This document shows positions 35,939 through 47,402 of a stretch of 64,000 nucleotides of DNA, piece by piece. How positions within the stretch are numbered: the stretch's first letter is position 1; every line of letters starts with the position of its first letter. The notes beneath the pieces are model-generated. The model was given only the letters and a program-made list of their open reading frames with translations. It made no database searches and was not told the origin of the DNA. The position numbers and the translations under genes were made by a program. This stretch comes from Schistosoma mansoni. Lineage: Eukaryota; Platyhelminthes; Trematoda; Strigeidida; Schistosomatidae. The DNA lies in NCBI RefSeq assembly GCF_000237925.1, contig NC_031502.1, positions 40,382,557-40,446,556 of the forward strand, read 5' to 3'.

Positions 35939-35998
35939 CAGGTACATCCGGTTGACGAGTCCCAAATAGGACGAAACCCGCGTCCTGTATTCCACTGC
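35939..35998 (+). ncRNA. Hammerhead ribozyme, SMalpha type
   Basis: Carries the same core change (TTGACGA at 35952-35958) and the same altered stem III (ACCCGCGT) as the opposite-strand copy at 35757-35813. The two therefore share a recent common source or arose by inverted duplication. Confidence 0.6.
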
Positions 35999-36497
35999 TA
36001 TCCACTATCCATCTTTGCTTATTAGTGTTTGTTTCATTTTTGATCGAAATTGTTAATATTTCCCATTTCTTTTTCGTTTTGTTTTGTCTTTAAATCAAAA
36101 AATAATGATCTGATGATGAAACTTTTCTAACTTCTAAATGAAATCATTTTGAAAGTTCTGTCTAGTAATTTATTTTCTTTCTCAGGGTAATAAACAATAA
36201 AAAAAGCAAGGGAATAAATAACAACACCTATAATATTTATTACTTAAGAATAAATCAAAATCAACAACTTATATTTGAAATTTACGTTAAAATCAAAAAA
36301 CAACAGAATAATGTGTACAAAATATTTGGAAATGTTTTGGTAGTATAACAATCACTGGCCTGGATAGTTTAATTTTGCAACTTCATAATTAAGCTATTCA
36401 GATTAGAGAAAGAAAATACAACAACAGTATTTAGCTAAGGACTATAGCTTTTCTCCGTAATTTTAATATTTATTACAAGATGACAGTTAAAATAGTA

Positions 36498-36640
36498 GTC
36501 AATCCAGTGGTTTAGAGGTCAGGTGTTCGCGTGAGACTGAAGGTCCTGGATTCGAGTCCCCTGGGCGATGCGAACTGCTAAGGAATACCCTACAAGGATG
36601 AGACAGCCGTCCACTACATCCCAGTTAATGCCATATATAT
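36498..36640 (+). mobile_element. tRNA-like hammerhead SINE (HH2), degenerate
   Basis: Has A-box-like GGTTTAGAGG and B-box-like GATTCGAGTCCCC, then a mutated hammerhead (CTAAGGA core, GAGA for GAAA). Confidence 0.55.
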
Positions 36641-37384
36641 TTGCCATCATATCAAGTTAAATATGGAAACTGAACAAAAATGATCGGTGGCAAAGAACAA
36701 ATAATTATGGTTTTTGTCAGGATATATAGCTAATAAATGATCAGACATCGTATGCTTAACAACAATGAAGTATTCAGCCAAAAAGTTAAGTGACGATACC
36801 ATGTAAAAGAAGATGATTATTAAAGTTAAACCAACTGAGTCTTACCTAATATGTACAATACTTGTTTCACTAATTAATTAAAATGAATAATTTCGTCTCA
36901 AGATATTTAAATAATTTCACAAATTGATATTTATCAAACTTTTTGGAGGCTTATAAAGATTATATACTCCGAAAATTAAGACCTACATCACTATTGGAGC
37001 CAATTTTTATGAATCTGTTTACATCCGTAAAACTACTTTAATTTTTCAGTCATATTCCTGCTATTGTAGAATCTTTAACTAAATGTCTTGGATTTTATTT
37101 TACTTAGCCGTAAGGTTTCGGGTGAAACCAATATTAATTTTGGCTTGCTTAACTATTTACATTTGATTTGGTTGAATTTATTCATTATTAGTAGAGAGAA
37201 TAAAGATTTTTGTTAGTCATTAATGCTTACCTTTTTGATAATTAGTTAGATTTTTTCTACATATTCGTTGAATCACAAATTTTACAAGTTATTTGGAACC
37301 TTTATTAAATGTATACCGTTGAACCAATACTGTTAAGATCTTTTGTATATTTTATATTTACACAAGTGTTTAAATAGCACTGTA
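36641..37384. other. Intergenic, nothing recognised
   Basis: AT-rich with no assigned feature. Confidence 0.4.
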
Positions 37385-37460
37385 AACACCGGCCGTCCAG
37401 TGCTTCCAGGTTTTCCATGGTGGTCTAGCTTTAATTGACTCATGATCTCAACTATATAAA
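37385..37460 (+). mobile_element. HH2 SINE, 3' fragment
   Basis: Begins in hammerhead stem III ('ccggccgtccagtgcttcc') next to the predicted cleavage site and continues with the shared 3' block. The 5' boundary close to the ribozyme is notable. Confidence 0.55.
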
Positions 37461-38339
37461 AAACAAGCTTAGATAGAATCCAGAGTGTTGTTCTATATCT
37501 ACTACATTCAAATGAGAATTTTCGGAATTGCAGTAGCTACATCCTTACTCCAGCTTACAAACAATCAGCAGTGACCGCCCACAATCCTATATGAGATTTG
37601 AATAAAGGATTTAGAAGTTTGTATCTTTGAAAGCAGACCACTGATCAACAACTTTCACACAATGTGCATTTTACATATCATCACAAACCACCATTATCAA
37701 GTATTAGTTTTACTTCTTTCAAAGCACAAAATAAAATATGTCAATGAAAACAAAAACACTATTCATATTATGTTTGTATTATTAAAATAAAAATTATCGT
37801 CTACATTCAGTTTTCCATAGTTCCACTGAAATATTCTTAAAATGAAGTCCAAAATCAAGTTCATTTTTGAGAAGCTTAAAATATTTTTCTTCATTTGAGT
37901 AGTCATTTAAAATTTGTAAAAAAAAACATTTATCATCAATGTAAATGCAAATTATATTGGTTTACTTCATATATGTATATAAAGATATCCAAATATTCAT
38001 ATAACAGAATACACAATAATAATGCTAATTAAAAGCCTTCTATGCATAGGGTTTCAGATATCATCAATGTTCATTATATAATATATACTTAGTGATTATT
38101 ATTTTAACTACCTACCCAATTTAAATTTTATTTGGTATTTTTATTTTTTTTATTTTTAATTTCATTTAAACAGATACCGAATTTTGTTTAAACTAAAAAA
38201 AATTTATACTTTAGTCTCATATTACATGAGAAATTCAGTCAACAAAAATTCTTTATTAAGTGGTGAATTTATTTTATTTTATTAAAATAATTACCTTTTG
38301 ATTATCAATAAGATTCATTGTTTTAAGTTTTTTTATCGA
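37461..38339. other. Intergenic, nothing recognised
   Basis: AT-rich with no assigned feature. Confidence 0.4.
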
Positions 38340-38490
38340 GGTTAAGAGAGAGACCGATAGGTCCTGGGTCCGAATCTCGTGAGGCGGGATTGTGGATGCG
38401 CACTGGTGAGGAGTCCAACAATAGGATAAAAGGGCCGTCCAGTGCTTCCAGGTTTTTCATGGTGGTCTAGCTTCAAAAACTCATGATCTC
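38340..38490 (+). mobile_element. tRNA-like hammerhead SINE (HH2), degenerate
   Basis: B-box-like GGTCCGAATC, then a hammerhead with altered core (GTGAGGA) and GAAA lost, then the shared 3' block. Confidence 0.6.
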
Positions 38491-38961
38491 CATTATTAAA
38501 AAATAATTGTTATTTTACAGTTGAACATGTTGACTAGTAGTTGAATTGAAAATGTTCAAACAGTATTACTATTGATTTGAGCTGATATCATCTAAATAAG
38601 TGTTAGTAATCACTTGTAGATATCAATGCTTGACGGTTTTGAATAAATTGAACATTAGGTAGAAAGTTAATGATAAATATACTGTTTTTGATATACCGAT
38701 GAGTAGAATAGTACATCTATTGTTTATAACAGTGTTTTAGTGTGTAAGTAGAATAGCTTGTGAATCTTCAATATCCAATGGTTAGAAATGACAGTGCGTT
38801 TTATTATAAGGGAGCATAATGTTAGATGTTCAGGTACCTTAATCGTAACTTTACTAAGTCAATACCTGCTATAGTTTATCTCAATTATTGTTAGTTAATC
38901 TATCTTTTAAAATGGCGTATATACTGTTATGTTTAATTATTTACCTGTCTTTTCTTGGGAC

Positions 38962-39472
38962 TGTTATATCCCAAAGAGAATTGTGAATGGCAGCTTTTGA
39001 AGACTGTTTGTGGACCAACATGATACGTATTTTTCTTATTTTTTAATAGTTGAGTAACTAAACTATTCATATTCATGTCCTTCTTATTATAAGCTTTATT
39101 TTGATCTATAGACTATTATTATACGATTTACCATTCTTGAGTTATCCCTACTCCATTAATTACCGTTCCCCTTATTCACAGCCACATTTGGTCAAATCTT
39201 GTACAAATGTTATTTTCTATTTTATGGTACTTTGTGGTCAGTTTTTTTGGTATATAAACCCAGTATGTTTGAGAATAATGATTCATATTGCAGAGGCTGT
39301 TATTGGTGTTCTGGACTTAACTGGCTGTGCTAGGCAGAAAGCAGGACTGATAAGTACTCAAGACTGCTCATACGGCTTTTGTTTATCATTGCTCTGATCG
39401 ATAATTCACTCCTCTCTTGCGGGAATCAACACGTTATATATTAAGCAAAACACGTACACACTCGATATAACA
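38962..39472 (+). mobile_element. Solo LTR, 511 bp
   Basis: TGTTATATCC...GATATAACA, same family as 14112-14620. Flanks GGGAC (38957-38961) and GGAAC (39473-39477) look like a 5-bp duplication with one change. No internal region attached. Confidence 0.7.
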
Positions 39473-39795
39473 GGAACACACAAAATGTCTTGCGAATTTC
39501 CATCTCTGTAAACACTCTCATGCGAATACAATCGTTGTTCGTTAATCACCTGATATTGTTAATCGCTTCTGGTCTATTTAGTATAGTACTAAAAGTATTT
39601 ATCAGATCATATCAGCAACACTCAATTGCAAATTACACTACAACTAGATGAAGTTAAAAAGATGAAAACTACATGAGTTACAATGGAAATTTAGGGAAAA
39701 ACGAAATATTTAGGAAAATTCAGAATAACTTTAAGATCATCTTATGCAACACTTTATTGATCCAATTATGTTACAAATAAAAAAAACAGATTTAA

Positions 39796-39820
39796 TATAT
39801 ATATATATATATATATATTC
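39796..39820. repeat. (TA)n microsatellite
   Basis: About 12 TA units in an AT-rich intergenic stretch. Confidence 0.85.
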
Positions 39821-40221
39821 CTCCTAAATTATAATTAGTATTAATTATTGCCCATAATTTATAATCCAAATGACTGATTTTTAATTAATTAAATTTTTGA
39901 CAAGTAGTAAAATTAACTTATGAAAATCGAATATTATCAGACTATGAAAATTATATAAGACATTTGCCTGAAATCCTGTTTTTTCGGGGGGGGAGGGGGT
40001 TGCTTTTTACTTAAGAAGTACAAAGTAACTTATATCTTTAAGTTCGATTTTTTAATTAGTAACAAACATTTTTTTAAAAATGCAGACAGAAAATAATAAA
40101 CAATTTTCCACAGTATAGTAATCTGTTGACCGGATAGATGATACAGGGTACAATTTTTGATTTATTATTATTTTTTATAAGGATTATATTTACAAGTTAA
40201 GATTTATTTATTTAATAGTTA

Positions 40222-40370
40222 AAATCATGAGTCCGTTGAAGCTAGACCACCAAGAAAAACCTGATAACACTGGACGGCCGTTTCATCCTATTGTGGGACT
40301 CCTCAGCAGTGCTCATATCTGATGCCCTTTTGTACCAATATTTATGTGTTTAAACAAAATAAAATAAATG
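40222..40370. mobile_element. HH2 SINE (minus) fused to an R500 tail (plus)
   Basis: 40222-40312 is a minus-strand HH2 copy that stops at the hammerhead stem I. At once the sequence becomes the R500 tail ('gatgcccttttgtaccaata' and the A/T-rich end) in plus orientation. Confidence 0.6.
40268..40312 (-). ncRNA. Hammerhead ribozyme, HH2 type, intact core
   Basis: Core CTGAGGA, hairpin GTCCC...GGAT (one G-U pair), GAAA, stem III ACGGCCGT, cleavage triplet GTC, and stem I CACTG/CAGTG. Confidence 0.65.
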
Positions 40371-40879
40371 ATCTTCATGTTGATATAGGTAAGATAATAA
40401 AAACAAAGGATGAAATTCGATAAGATTTTATAACTAAACAATTTTCAATAATAATCTATCTAATGAAGTTGTATCAGCATTTATTTAAGTTTTGAACATT
40501 TAACTTAAATTTTTATCTTGATCGAAATAAATAACTGAAAACTAGGGAGATTTTAAGAGATTGCTTTATTTGTGATGAATTGTTAAAATCATGAACCCAA
40601 CCTTAAACTTAGAAATTATAGCTAACTTATTATTATGGGACTGGGTATCAGTTTGTTGGTCGAGTTTCTACTGAAGTCAGCTTACAACTTTAAAAACTCG
40701 CTTTTCAAAAACCAATCAAGGAAAAACCGGTAGATATCTAGAGTTTCTAGAAGATAAAAGAACTCATCAAATTACCTGAAAATCGCGTGTTTTATCACTT
40801 CAGAAAGAGGACAATGAAGTGTTTATTTTCAAATAGATCCTACAAATTGTTTACGGGGAAACACGGAATACAATGAGCA

Positions 40880-41675
40880 GCTTGCATATAACTGGACGAT
40901 TTGGACTATGTAGATGACTTAACTCTTCTATCCCATACATATCAACAAATGCAGGTCAAGACAAGCAGTGTAACAGCAGTCTCTGCATGAGTAGGCCCCA
41001 ACATAGACAAAAGAGGAAGCAAAATCTTCAAATAAAACGCAGGAAACACCAACACAATCACACTTGATGCAGAAGCTCTGGAAGAGGTGGAATCTTTCAC
41101 ACACCTGGAAAGCACCATCGATGAACAAGGAGGATCTGATGCAGACGTAAAGGTAAGGATTAGCAAAGTAAGGGCAACATTTCTACAATTGAAGAACATA
41201 TGGGACTCAAAACAACTTTCAACCAACACTAAAGTCATAATCTTCAATACGAACATCAAGGGAGCTGAAACTTCGAGAACTATCACAACTGTCATCAAAA
41301 ATGTACAAGTACTTATAAGTAATTGTTTACACAACATACTCTACGTCCGTTGTCCGGATACCATCAGCAACAGTCTACTGTGGAAGACAACAAACCAGCT
41401 TCCAAATGAAGAGGAAATTAGTAAAATACGTTGGAAATGGATAGGACATATATTTCGGAAATCATCAAACTACATCACGAGGCAGGCGCTAACTTGGAAT
41501 CCTGAAGGGAAACGGAAAAGAGAAAGATCAAACAACACACTGCATCGGGAATAGCGAGCAGACATGAAAAGGACGAGTAGCAACTGGAAACGATTGCTCA
41601 AGACAGAGTTGAACGGGAAATCCTGTTGTGAGGCCTATACACCTCCACGAGGGGTAACAGGCTTTAAGTAAGTAA
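40880..41675 (+). mobile_element. RTE-like LINE, RT catalytic box to C-terminus
   Basis: Longest RTE piece here. It opens LDDLDYVDDLTLLSHTYQQM (the palm box with YVDD where FADD is usual for the family), then [49 protein letters not shown] and [14 protein letters not shown]. Ends near 41675 with a 'gaggggtaacaggc' 3' end shared with other copies. A stop within the linker and later frame changes make it inactive. Confidence 0.75.
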
Positions 41676-43394
41676 GGAGTTATTTGCAAAATTCTCTAGT
41701 AAACAAATTTCCTTCAGGTTCAAACAAACTATTGGGTGCACTCATGCTTTGAGGATAATCAGAAAAAAATAAACCTTGACTTTTAAGAAGCAACCTAGAA
41801 TTGAATAGGGTTTTGAATCCAAGGTCTACATATTTATTTATCGTTGAATGCTTAAATACCTTTGCATTTATTGAAAGTCGAAATTCATGGCACTACTTTA
41901 CATTTGGATTCGCTCTGTAATTGTGTGTTCATTAAGATCACCACAAAAAGTTACTACCCTCAAAAGTTCAGTTCCACGTATACACCTAAGCTGTTAAAAA
42001 CTAGTGTATCAGTTGAGGTGAAGTTTTGATTACTAGAAGTTGGAGAGATATTTGCCATCATAAATTACCGTCTTCACTTCACAATGTGAGTTATGGTGTA
42101 AACTGCTGTTACACAGTACTATATCATCGAATAGTGATGATTCATTAACGCGATTATTGTGTTGTGTGGTCCATTTTTCAGTCATTCCATTGTACTTAGC
42201 TTTCCTGTCTGAAATGATTATGCTGACGCAGTATGCATTATGAACTGGGATATACTTCAAACAAGAAAATATAAAAACTAACTTTTCAATCGTTCATCAT
42301 TATGCAACCTAGGTCCTTGCGCAATCGATTTTAAGGTCCTTGAGAAGCACCGTAAATACGTAACAGTCCCAAGAAAAAACCTACCGTTATTTTTCTCAAA
42401 TGATAACAAACATAAAATGATAAACTACTCAGATTATATAACTGCTCACTGAAATTATTAACCTTGAATTCATTAAACGTCATTGAAATAGAAAGCACTA
42501 ATTAAACGCACAACAAAATTTATTGGTTATGATTGAGATCTCAGTTGATAATCAATCGACCAGAGATAAATTAGAACTTAGTGGAAGGTCTGTCAGTCTT
42601 AAACTACCAAGTTTAAAGCTAAATCCCTTGTTTATATTCTACAGTGATAAAGATATGAGGCTCATACAGATGGTTTTGGTAGTGTTTTGTTCCCTATGCT
42701 ATATGGTTTAATCAAGGCATTCATTGTCATTAAGGAAGATATCACCAGTGTACTCACTCCTAAATGAAATAGGGGGATTTTTAGTATTCCGTGATTTTCA
42801 ATGATTGTTCATTTTAAATCAGCTCGTGATATGAACTACAAATCGGACAATCTTCTGAAACCTCCAATACTAATTAAGTGTTAAATCAAATTATTCTTGT
42901 CATAAATCAAACGTCTTCTATCTACTCCGGTATATATTAACAATAACTCATCCACAATTATAAACATCATTGCTATTTAAGTATAAGAGGAACAATTTTT
43001 CATAACACTTTTATCAGTAGTAAAAAAGTAGTGTATTTTATTTTTACTTTTGTCATGAGTAACTCTGATAATTAATGCCTTATTTGATAACTTTCAGTTG
43101 CCATCTACAAGGTTCTAAACATATTAGTAAAAGTAACGGTTTGAAATATGATAGAATCGCTTATACGTATTATGGTCAAATGTATTCAGATACAATGATA
43201 TTGGTTCAATGATTCAGCAATGGGCACAGCATTTTTAATTAAATCAAACTAACGAATGGTTATTAAAGATCTTCAAATGTTATTTGAAAAATGTAGCTGG
43301 TATTATTATCGAACTGGATGAGGTTACCTACATTATTTGTGATGTCTAATAGTTGTATTTTGTCTACTTTCAATCATTACGCCTTTTATTGAGC
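41676..43394. other. Intergenic, nothing recognised
   Basis: No frame or repeat assigned. Flanks the LTR element on its left. Confidence 0.4.
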
Positions 43395-43399
43395 GAGTG

Positions 43400-46300
43400 T
43401 GATGTGTGGGCGAGAATGACAATGATTGGTTGTCTTGATGAGTCAGACATTAGATAGGACGACAGGTGTTATGTGTTATATATATTCCCCTATCCTCATT
43501 ATGTATGGACTATTCCTTGTTGATGGACAGTTATTGATTGACTGTTCCTTGTGTCGGATTTTGGTGTGGAAATATATTGACGTTATAGTCAGGCTAATCT
43601 CGTGTTCTTGATCTGAGTTGTGTTGAAGTCCTGTAGAATAGACACTGGGTGGGAATCTAGTGTAGATATTCGTCTAAGGTAAATTAACGTCCCACATACG
43701 TGTAAAAAGTTAAAGGACTGTTATAACCAGAAACCCCTAAAGTTATAATCAGCATCCTCTCTCTTAACGTTTATAACAATTGGCGACGGTGATTAAAACG
43801 GATCTACGCTTACATATTCAGTTAAAGTGAATTTTGTAACAAGAAAATGGATGATCTGAAAACCTTGTTGCAACAGCAAAATTCTCTTATCGAATTATTA
43901 GTCAAAAATATGTCAATATCCTCAAGAACCAATGTGTCTAATTCCACTATGACTCCGGATTCTATTGCTAATTCAATAGCTGAATTTATATTTGATCCAG
44001 AAAGTGGAACTACTTTTGAGGCGTGGTTTAGACGCCATGAGGATTTGTTTGACGATGAATGTAAAGAGTGGGACGAAAGTTCAAAATTGAGATTATTATT
44101 AAGAAAGCTCGGAGTGTCCGAACATGAAAAATTCTGTAATTTTATCCTCCCAAAGAAGCCAACCGACATAACGTTCAAAGAAACAGTTGAGTGCCTGACT
44201 CGTATATTTGGAGAACGGTCTTCAATTTTTCACACTAGGTACCAGTGTTCTCAACTTGTAAAGAAAGTACAGGACGATTACGTAACGTATGCAAGTATCG
44301 TGAACCGGGAATGTGAGCGGTTCCAATTACAGGAAATGTCCTCAGATCAGTTCAAGTGCCTTATTTTTGTATGTGGATTACAATCTCCAGTAGATGCAGA
44401 TATTAGAACACGAATTCTAGCGAGAATCGAACAAGATCCTAATATCAGTCTACAATCAGTATCCGAAGATTGTCAAAGAATGGTTAATTTGAAGCATGAC
44501 ACGAATCTCATAGAAAGGAACAGTGAACATGTGGGAGTTAATGCTTTACGTAAATCTTTAAATGGAAATAAAGATCCGAACTCCCAGAAAATCCTGAATC
44601 AAGTGAAACCTAAAACGTCTTGTTGGCGATGTGGTAAGTGTCATTCTGCCAAAGTTTGTTACTTTAAAAAACGAGTATGCTTTCAATGTGGTAAATATGG
44701 TCATGCTCAAGTATGTTGTAATAGTAAACCAAAGGTTTCTGACCGTCAGCATAAGTCCCGTAAAGGAAATAAGATACAGACTTCAAAAGTAATAGCACAT
44801 AACCGCAAGTTAGAGGAAGATATAGTGGTTGCTTCTATATCAAGTGAACCGGAAATAAAAAGAGTGTTCTGTGATGCTATCAGAATCCTACCGGTAACGG
44901 CGAAAGCAGTTAAAGAAGCCACAACTAGTGATCCTCTACTTAAAAACATAAAAGAAGCTGTTTTAGAGGGTTGGAAAGAGGATAAAGCTGATCGAGAGTT
45001 TCACCAATTTTTCCTGAGATGTGAGTCTATATCGATTTATGATAATTGTTTGATGTATGGTGAACGTGTTGTTATCCCCAAATCTCTTCAGCTTTCTGTG
45101 CTTAAACAGTTTCACATTGGTCATCCGGGAATGAACGGAATGAAGGCTGTTATGCGTAGTTATGTCTGTTGGCCATTCATGGATAAGGCTGTGGAAGAAC
45201 ACGTATTAAGATGTCGGCGATGTGCCGAAGTTGCAAAAGACCCACCGGAAGTAGAATCTCAGCCATGGCCAGGAACGACAAAGCCTTGGGTCCGACTACA
45301 CGTTGATTATGCTGGACCAATAAGTGGACAATATTTTTTGGTGGTGGTAGATTCGTACTCGAAATGGCCTGAAATTTATGTGGTACGAAGACCATCTACG
45401 TCTGAAACACTGCTACATCTGAGACAACTATTTGGTAGGTTTGGTACACCTAATGTTTTGGTTTCAGATAACGGAACGCAGTTCACGTCGTTAGAGCTTG
45501 AGGAGTTCTGTAAACAGAATGGAATTGAACACGTTAGAACTCCACCGTATCACCCTCAGTCAAACGGGCAGGCAGAGAAATTTGTTGATATTCTTAAACG
45601 AGCTCTCTTAAAGATGGGAGGAGAAGACAATGTGGAAGAGGCTCTGCAACAATTTCTCATTTCTTATAGAATGACGCTAAGTCCAAACTGTCAAGACGGG
45701 AAATCACCAGCCGAAATAATGTTTGGCCGACCGATTAGAACATGTTTTGATGTTTTGAACCCGAAAGACAGAATGAGTGGACTACAAAAAAATAAGAAAG
45801 GGAATTGCCCGAAAATTCGAGAATTCAAAGTAGGTGACTCAGTCTATGCACGGGATTTCCGGCCTGGCAAGCCAAAATGGATATTTGGGTTTATAAAAAA
45901 ACGACGTGGTACAGTATTATATGAAGTGATGGTCGAAAACACACTAATTATTAGACACGTAAATCAACTGCGTGATAGAAAATGTGTTTATGAGTCATCT
46001 AAACTCAAACCATTACCAATGGAAGTATTATGTGATACATTTGATATTCCACCACCACCACCACAAGTTGAAATGAGAAAAAATGATCTAGAATAAGGAG
46101 TTAAACGATGGTCATTCAGGAAACGGAAACAAACGAAATTTTTTCAAATAGACCCTAAAGTGAAATCATACGATCAAACTTCGCGAGGGAGGTGATGTGT
46201 GGGCGAGAATGACAATGATTGGTTGTCTTGATGAGTCAGACATTAGATAGGACGACAGGTGTTATGTGTTATATATATTCCCCTATCCTCATTATGTATG

Positions 46301-46570
46301 GACTATTCCTTGTTGATGGACAGTTATTGATTGACTGTTCCTTGTGTCGGATTTTGGTGTGGAAATATATTGACGTTATAGTCAGGCTAATCTCGTGTTC
46401 TTGATCTGAGTTGTGTTGAAGTCCTGTAGAATAGACACTGGGTGGGAATCTAGTGTAGATATTCGTCTAAGGTAAATTAACGTCCCACATACGTGTAAAA
46501 AGTTAAAGGACTGTTATAACCAGAAACCCCTAAAGTTATAATCAGCATCCTCTCTTTTACGTTTATAACA
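43400..46570 (+). mobile_element. Ty3/Gypsy-like LTR retrotransposon, incomplete
   Basis: Two LTRs (43400-43778 and 46193-46570) differ at only a few positions, and GAGTG flanks both sides (43395-43399 and 46571-46575), so this is a young insertion. Between them one open frame (43847-46096) encodes a Gag-like N-terminus, two cysteine-rich zinc knuckles, and an integrase with a zinc-binding N-terminal region and a catalytic core. These are the recognised parts; the element does not look whole (about one break) and would depend on relatives. The bases after the 5' LTR (TTGGCGACGG) look like a primer-binding site. Gypsy assignment rests on the integrase type. Confidence 0.85.
43847..46096 (+). 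CDS. Gag-like and integrase open frame of the LTR element
   Basis: 749 codons. Residues about 1-250 are a Gag-like helical region. Around 255-300 lie two zinc knuckles, the second CFQCGKYGHAQVCC. The second half is integrase: a GHPGMNGM...CxxC zinc-binding segment, then HVDYAGPI, VSDNGTQFTS and PPYHPQSNGQAEKF, which contain the D, D and E of the catalytic triad, and a C-terminal region with a basic stretch. Recorded here as part of a fossil element, not a host gene. Confidence 0.85.
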   Translation: MDDLKTLLQQQNSLIELLVKNMSISSRTNVSNSTMTPDSIANSIAEFIFDPESGTTFEAWFRRHEDLFDDECKEWDESSKLRLLLRKLGVSEHEKFCNFILPKKPTDITFKETVECLTRIFGERSSIFHTRYQCSQLVKKVQDDYVTYASIVNRECERFQLQEMSSDQFKCLIFVCGLQSPVDADIRTRILARIEQDPNISLQSVSEDCQRMVNLKHDTNLIERNSEHVGVNALRKSLNGNKDPNSQKILNQVKPKTSCWRCGKCHSAKVCYFKKRVCFQCGKYGHAQVCCNSKPKVSDRQHKSRKGNKIQTSKVIAHNRKLEEDIVVASISSEPEIKRVFCDAIRILPVTAKAVKEATTSDPLLKNIKEAVLEGWKEDKADREFHQFFLRCESISIYDNCLMYGERVVIPKSLQLSVLKQFHIGHPGMNGMKAVMRSYVCWPFMDKAVEEHVLRCRRCAEVAKDPPEVESQPWPGTTKPWVRLHVDYAGPISGQYFLVVVDSYSKWPEIYVVRRPSTSETLLHLRQLFGRFGTPNVLVSDNGTQFTSLELEEFCKQNGIEHVRTPPYHPQSNGQAEKFVDILKRALLKMGGEDNVEEALQQFLISYRMTLSPNCQDGKSPAEIMFGRPIRTCFDVLNPKDRMSGLQKNKKGNCPKIREFKVGDSVYARDFRPGKPKWIFGFIKKRRGTVLYEVMVENTLIIRHVNQLRDRKCVYESSKLKPLPMEVLCDTFDIPPPPPQVEMRKNDLE

Positions 46571-46575
46571 GAGTG

Positions 46576-47284
46576 CTACACGTTGAGTGTAATTTCATTT
46601 CAATCATCTAAATTTATCGGCAACTGCTTGTAATGAACAGATTAGGGTTGGATAAGGAATGTTTATTAAAAATTAATATCCAGCATTCACCAAATAAACG
46701 AAACCATTTCTAGATGTTTCTGACTGGATAAACTAACAAGTAGGCTTACTCACTTTACGGACAAAAACAAATTTTAAGACTAAAATCTTTGCCAAATAAA
46801 ATGACCAATTTATATCTCTGAAACAGCATAACCATCAATATTAGATAGGCCCACTAGGAAAAACTCACAGTACATTTTGGAATCATTGTTTTGAAAACAC
46901 AACATTAACAATTTTATAATTCCATGCCGGTGAGATTTAATAGATAATTAGTGTTTATCATGTTTAAGACGCATAAAATGTAAAACTACTTTCTGAGCAA
47001 TATGGTTTATCAACAGTAAAATTAAATTATGAACTTCACTCATGAATAATACCCAGATGAGCTGGCTGAAAGTTAAAAACCAGATGTGCAGCCAAGATAT
47101 GATTTCTTGTGTCGACAAGGTACATTTTAATTAATCCCTTGATCAAAATGATTGTTCGTGCAAAACACTCAAAAAAGTTACTTTTATGAACATACTATTT
47201 AAGTAGTAAAAATATATAAACCATAAATTAATCGAAGGAACGACTCTTTCGACTGACTCGCGCAATTAGACCATACGTTTTGCA
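46576..47284. other. Intergenic, nothing recognised
   Basis: Right flank of the LTR element; no gene-like frame. Confidence 0.4.
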
Positions 47285-47402
47285 GCTGGTAGTCAGTCAG
47301 CTACAACGTTAGACAAGGCACATATATGCATCAGTCCAAGTTGCCACACCTCACAAGCGCAACAAGATGAACACCAAATTCATAGAAGCAGTCACTTCAA
47401 TG
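47285..47402 (-). mobile_element. LINE 3' end, reverse copy
   Basis: Reverse complement of the 3' end seen at 1-112 and 22225-22345, including the GACT-type tail at its left edge. Diverged by roughly a fifth. Confidence 0.6.

Larger units (their letters stand above)
35491..36027. mobile_element. Palindromic cluster of SMalpha repeats
   Basis: Three pieces in alternating orientation: plus-strand tail 35491-35586, minus-strand copy 35610-35849, plus-strand head 35850-36027. The first two form a hairpin of about 55 bp with a short loop (35528-35586 against 35610-35666). The second and third meet head to head in the tRNA-like B box. Two hammerheads lie in opposite strands. Confidence 0.75.
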
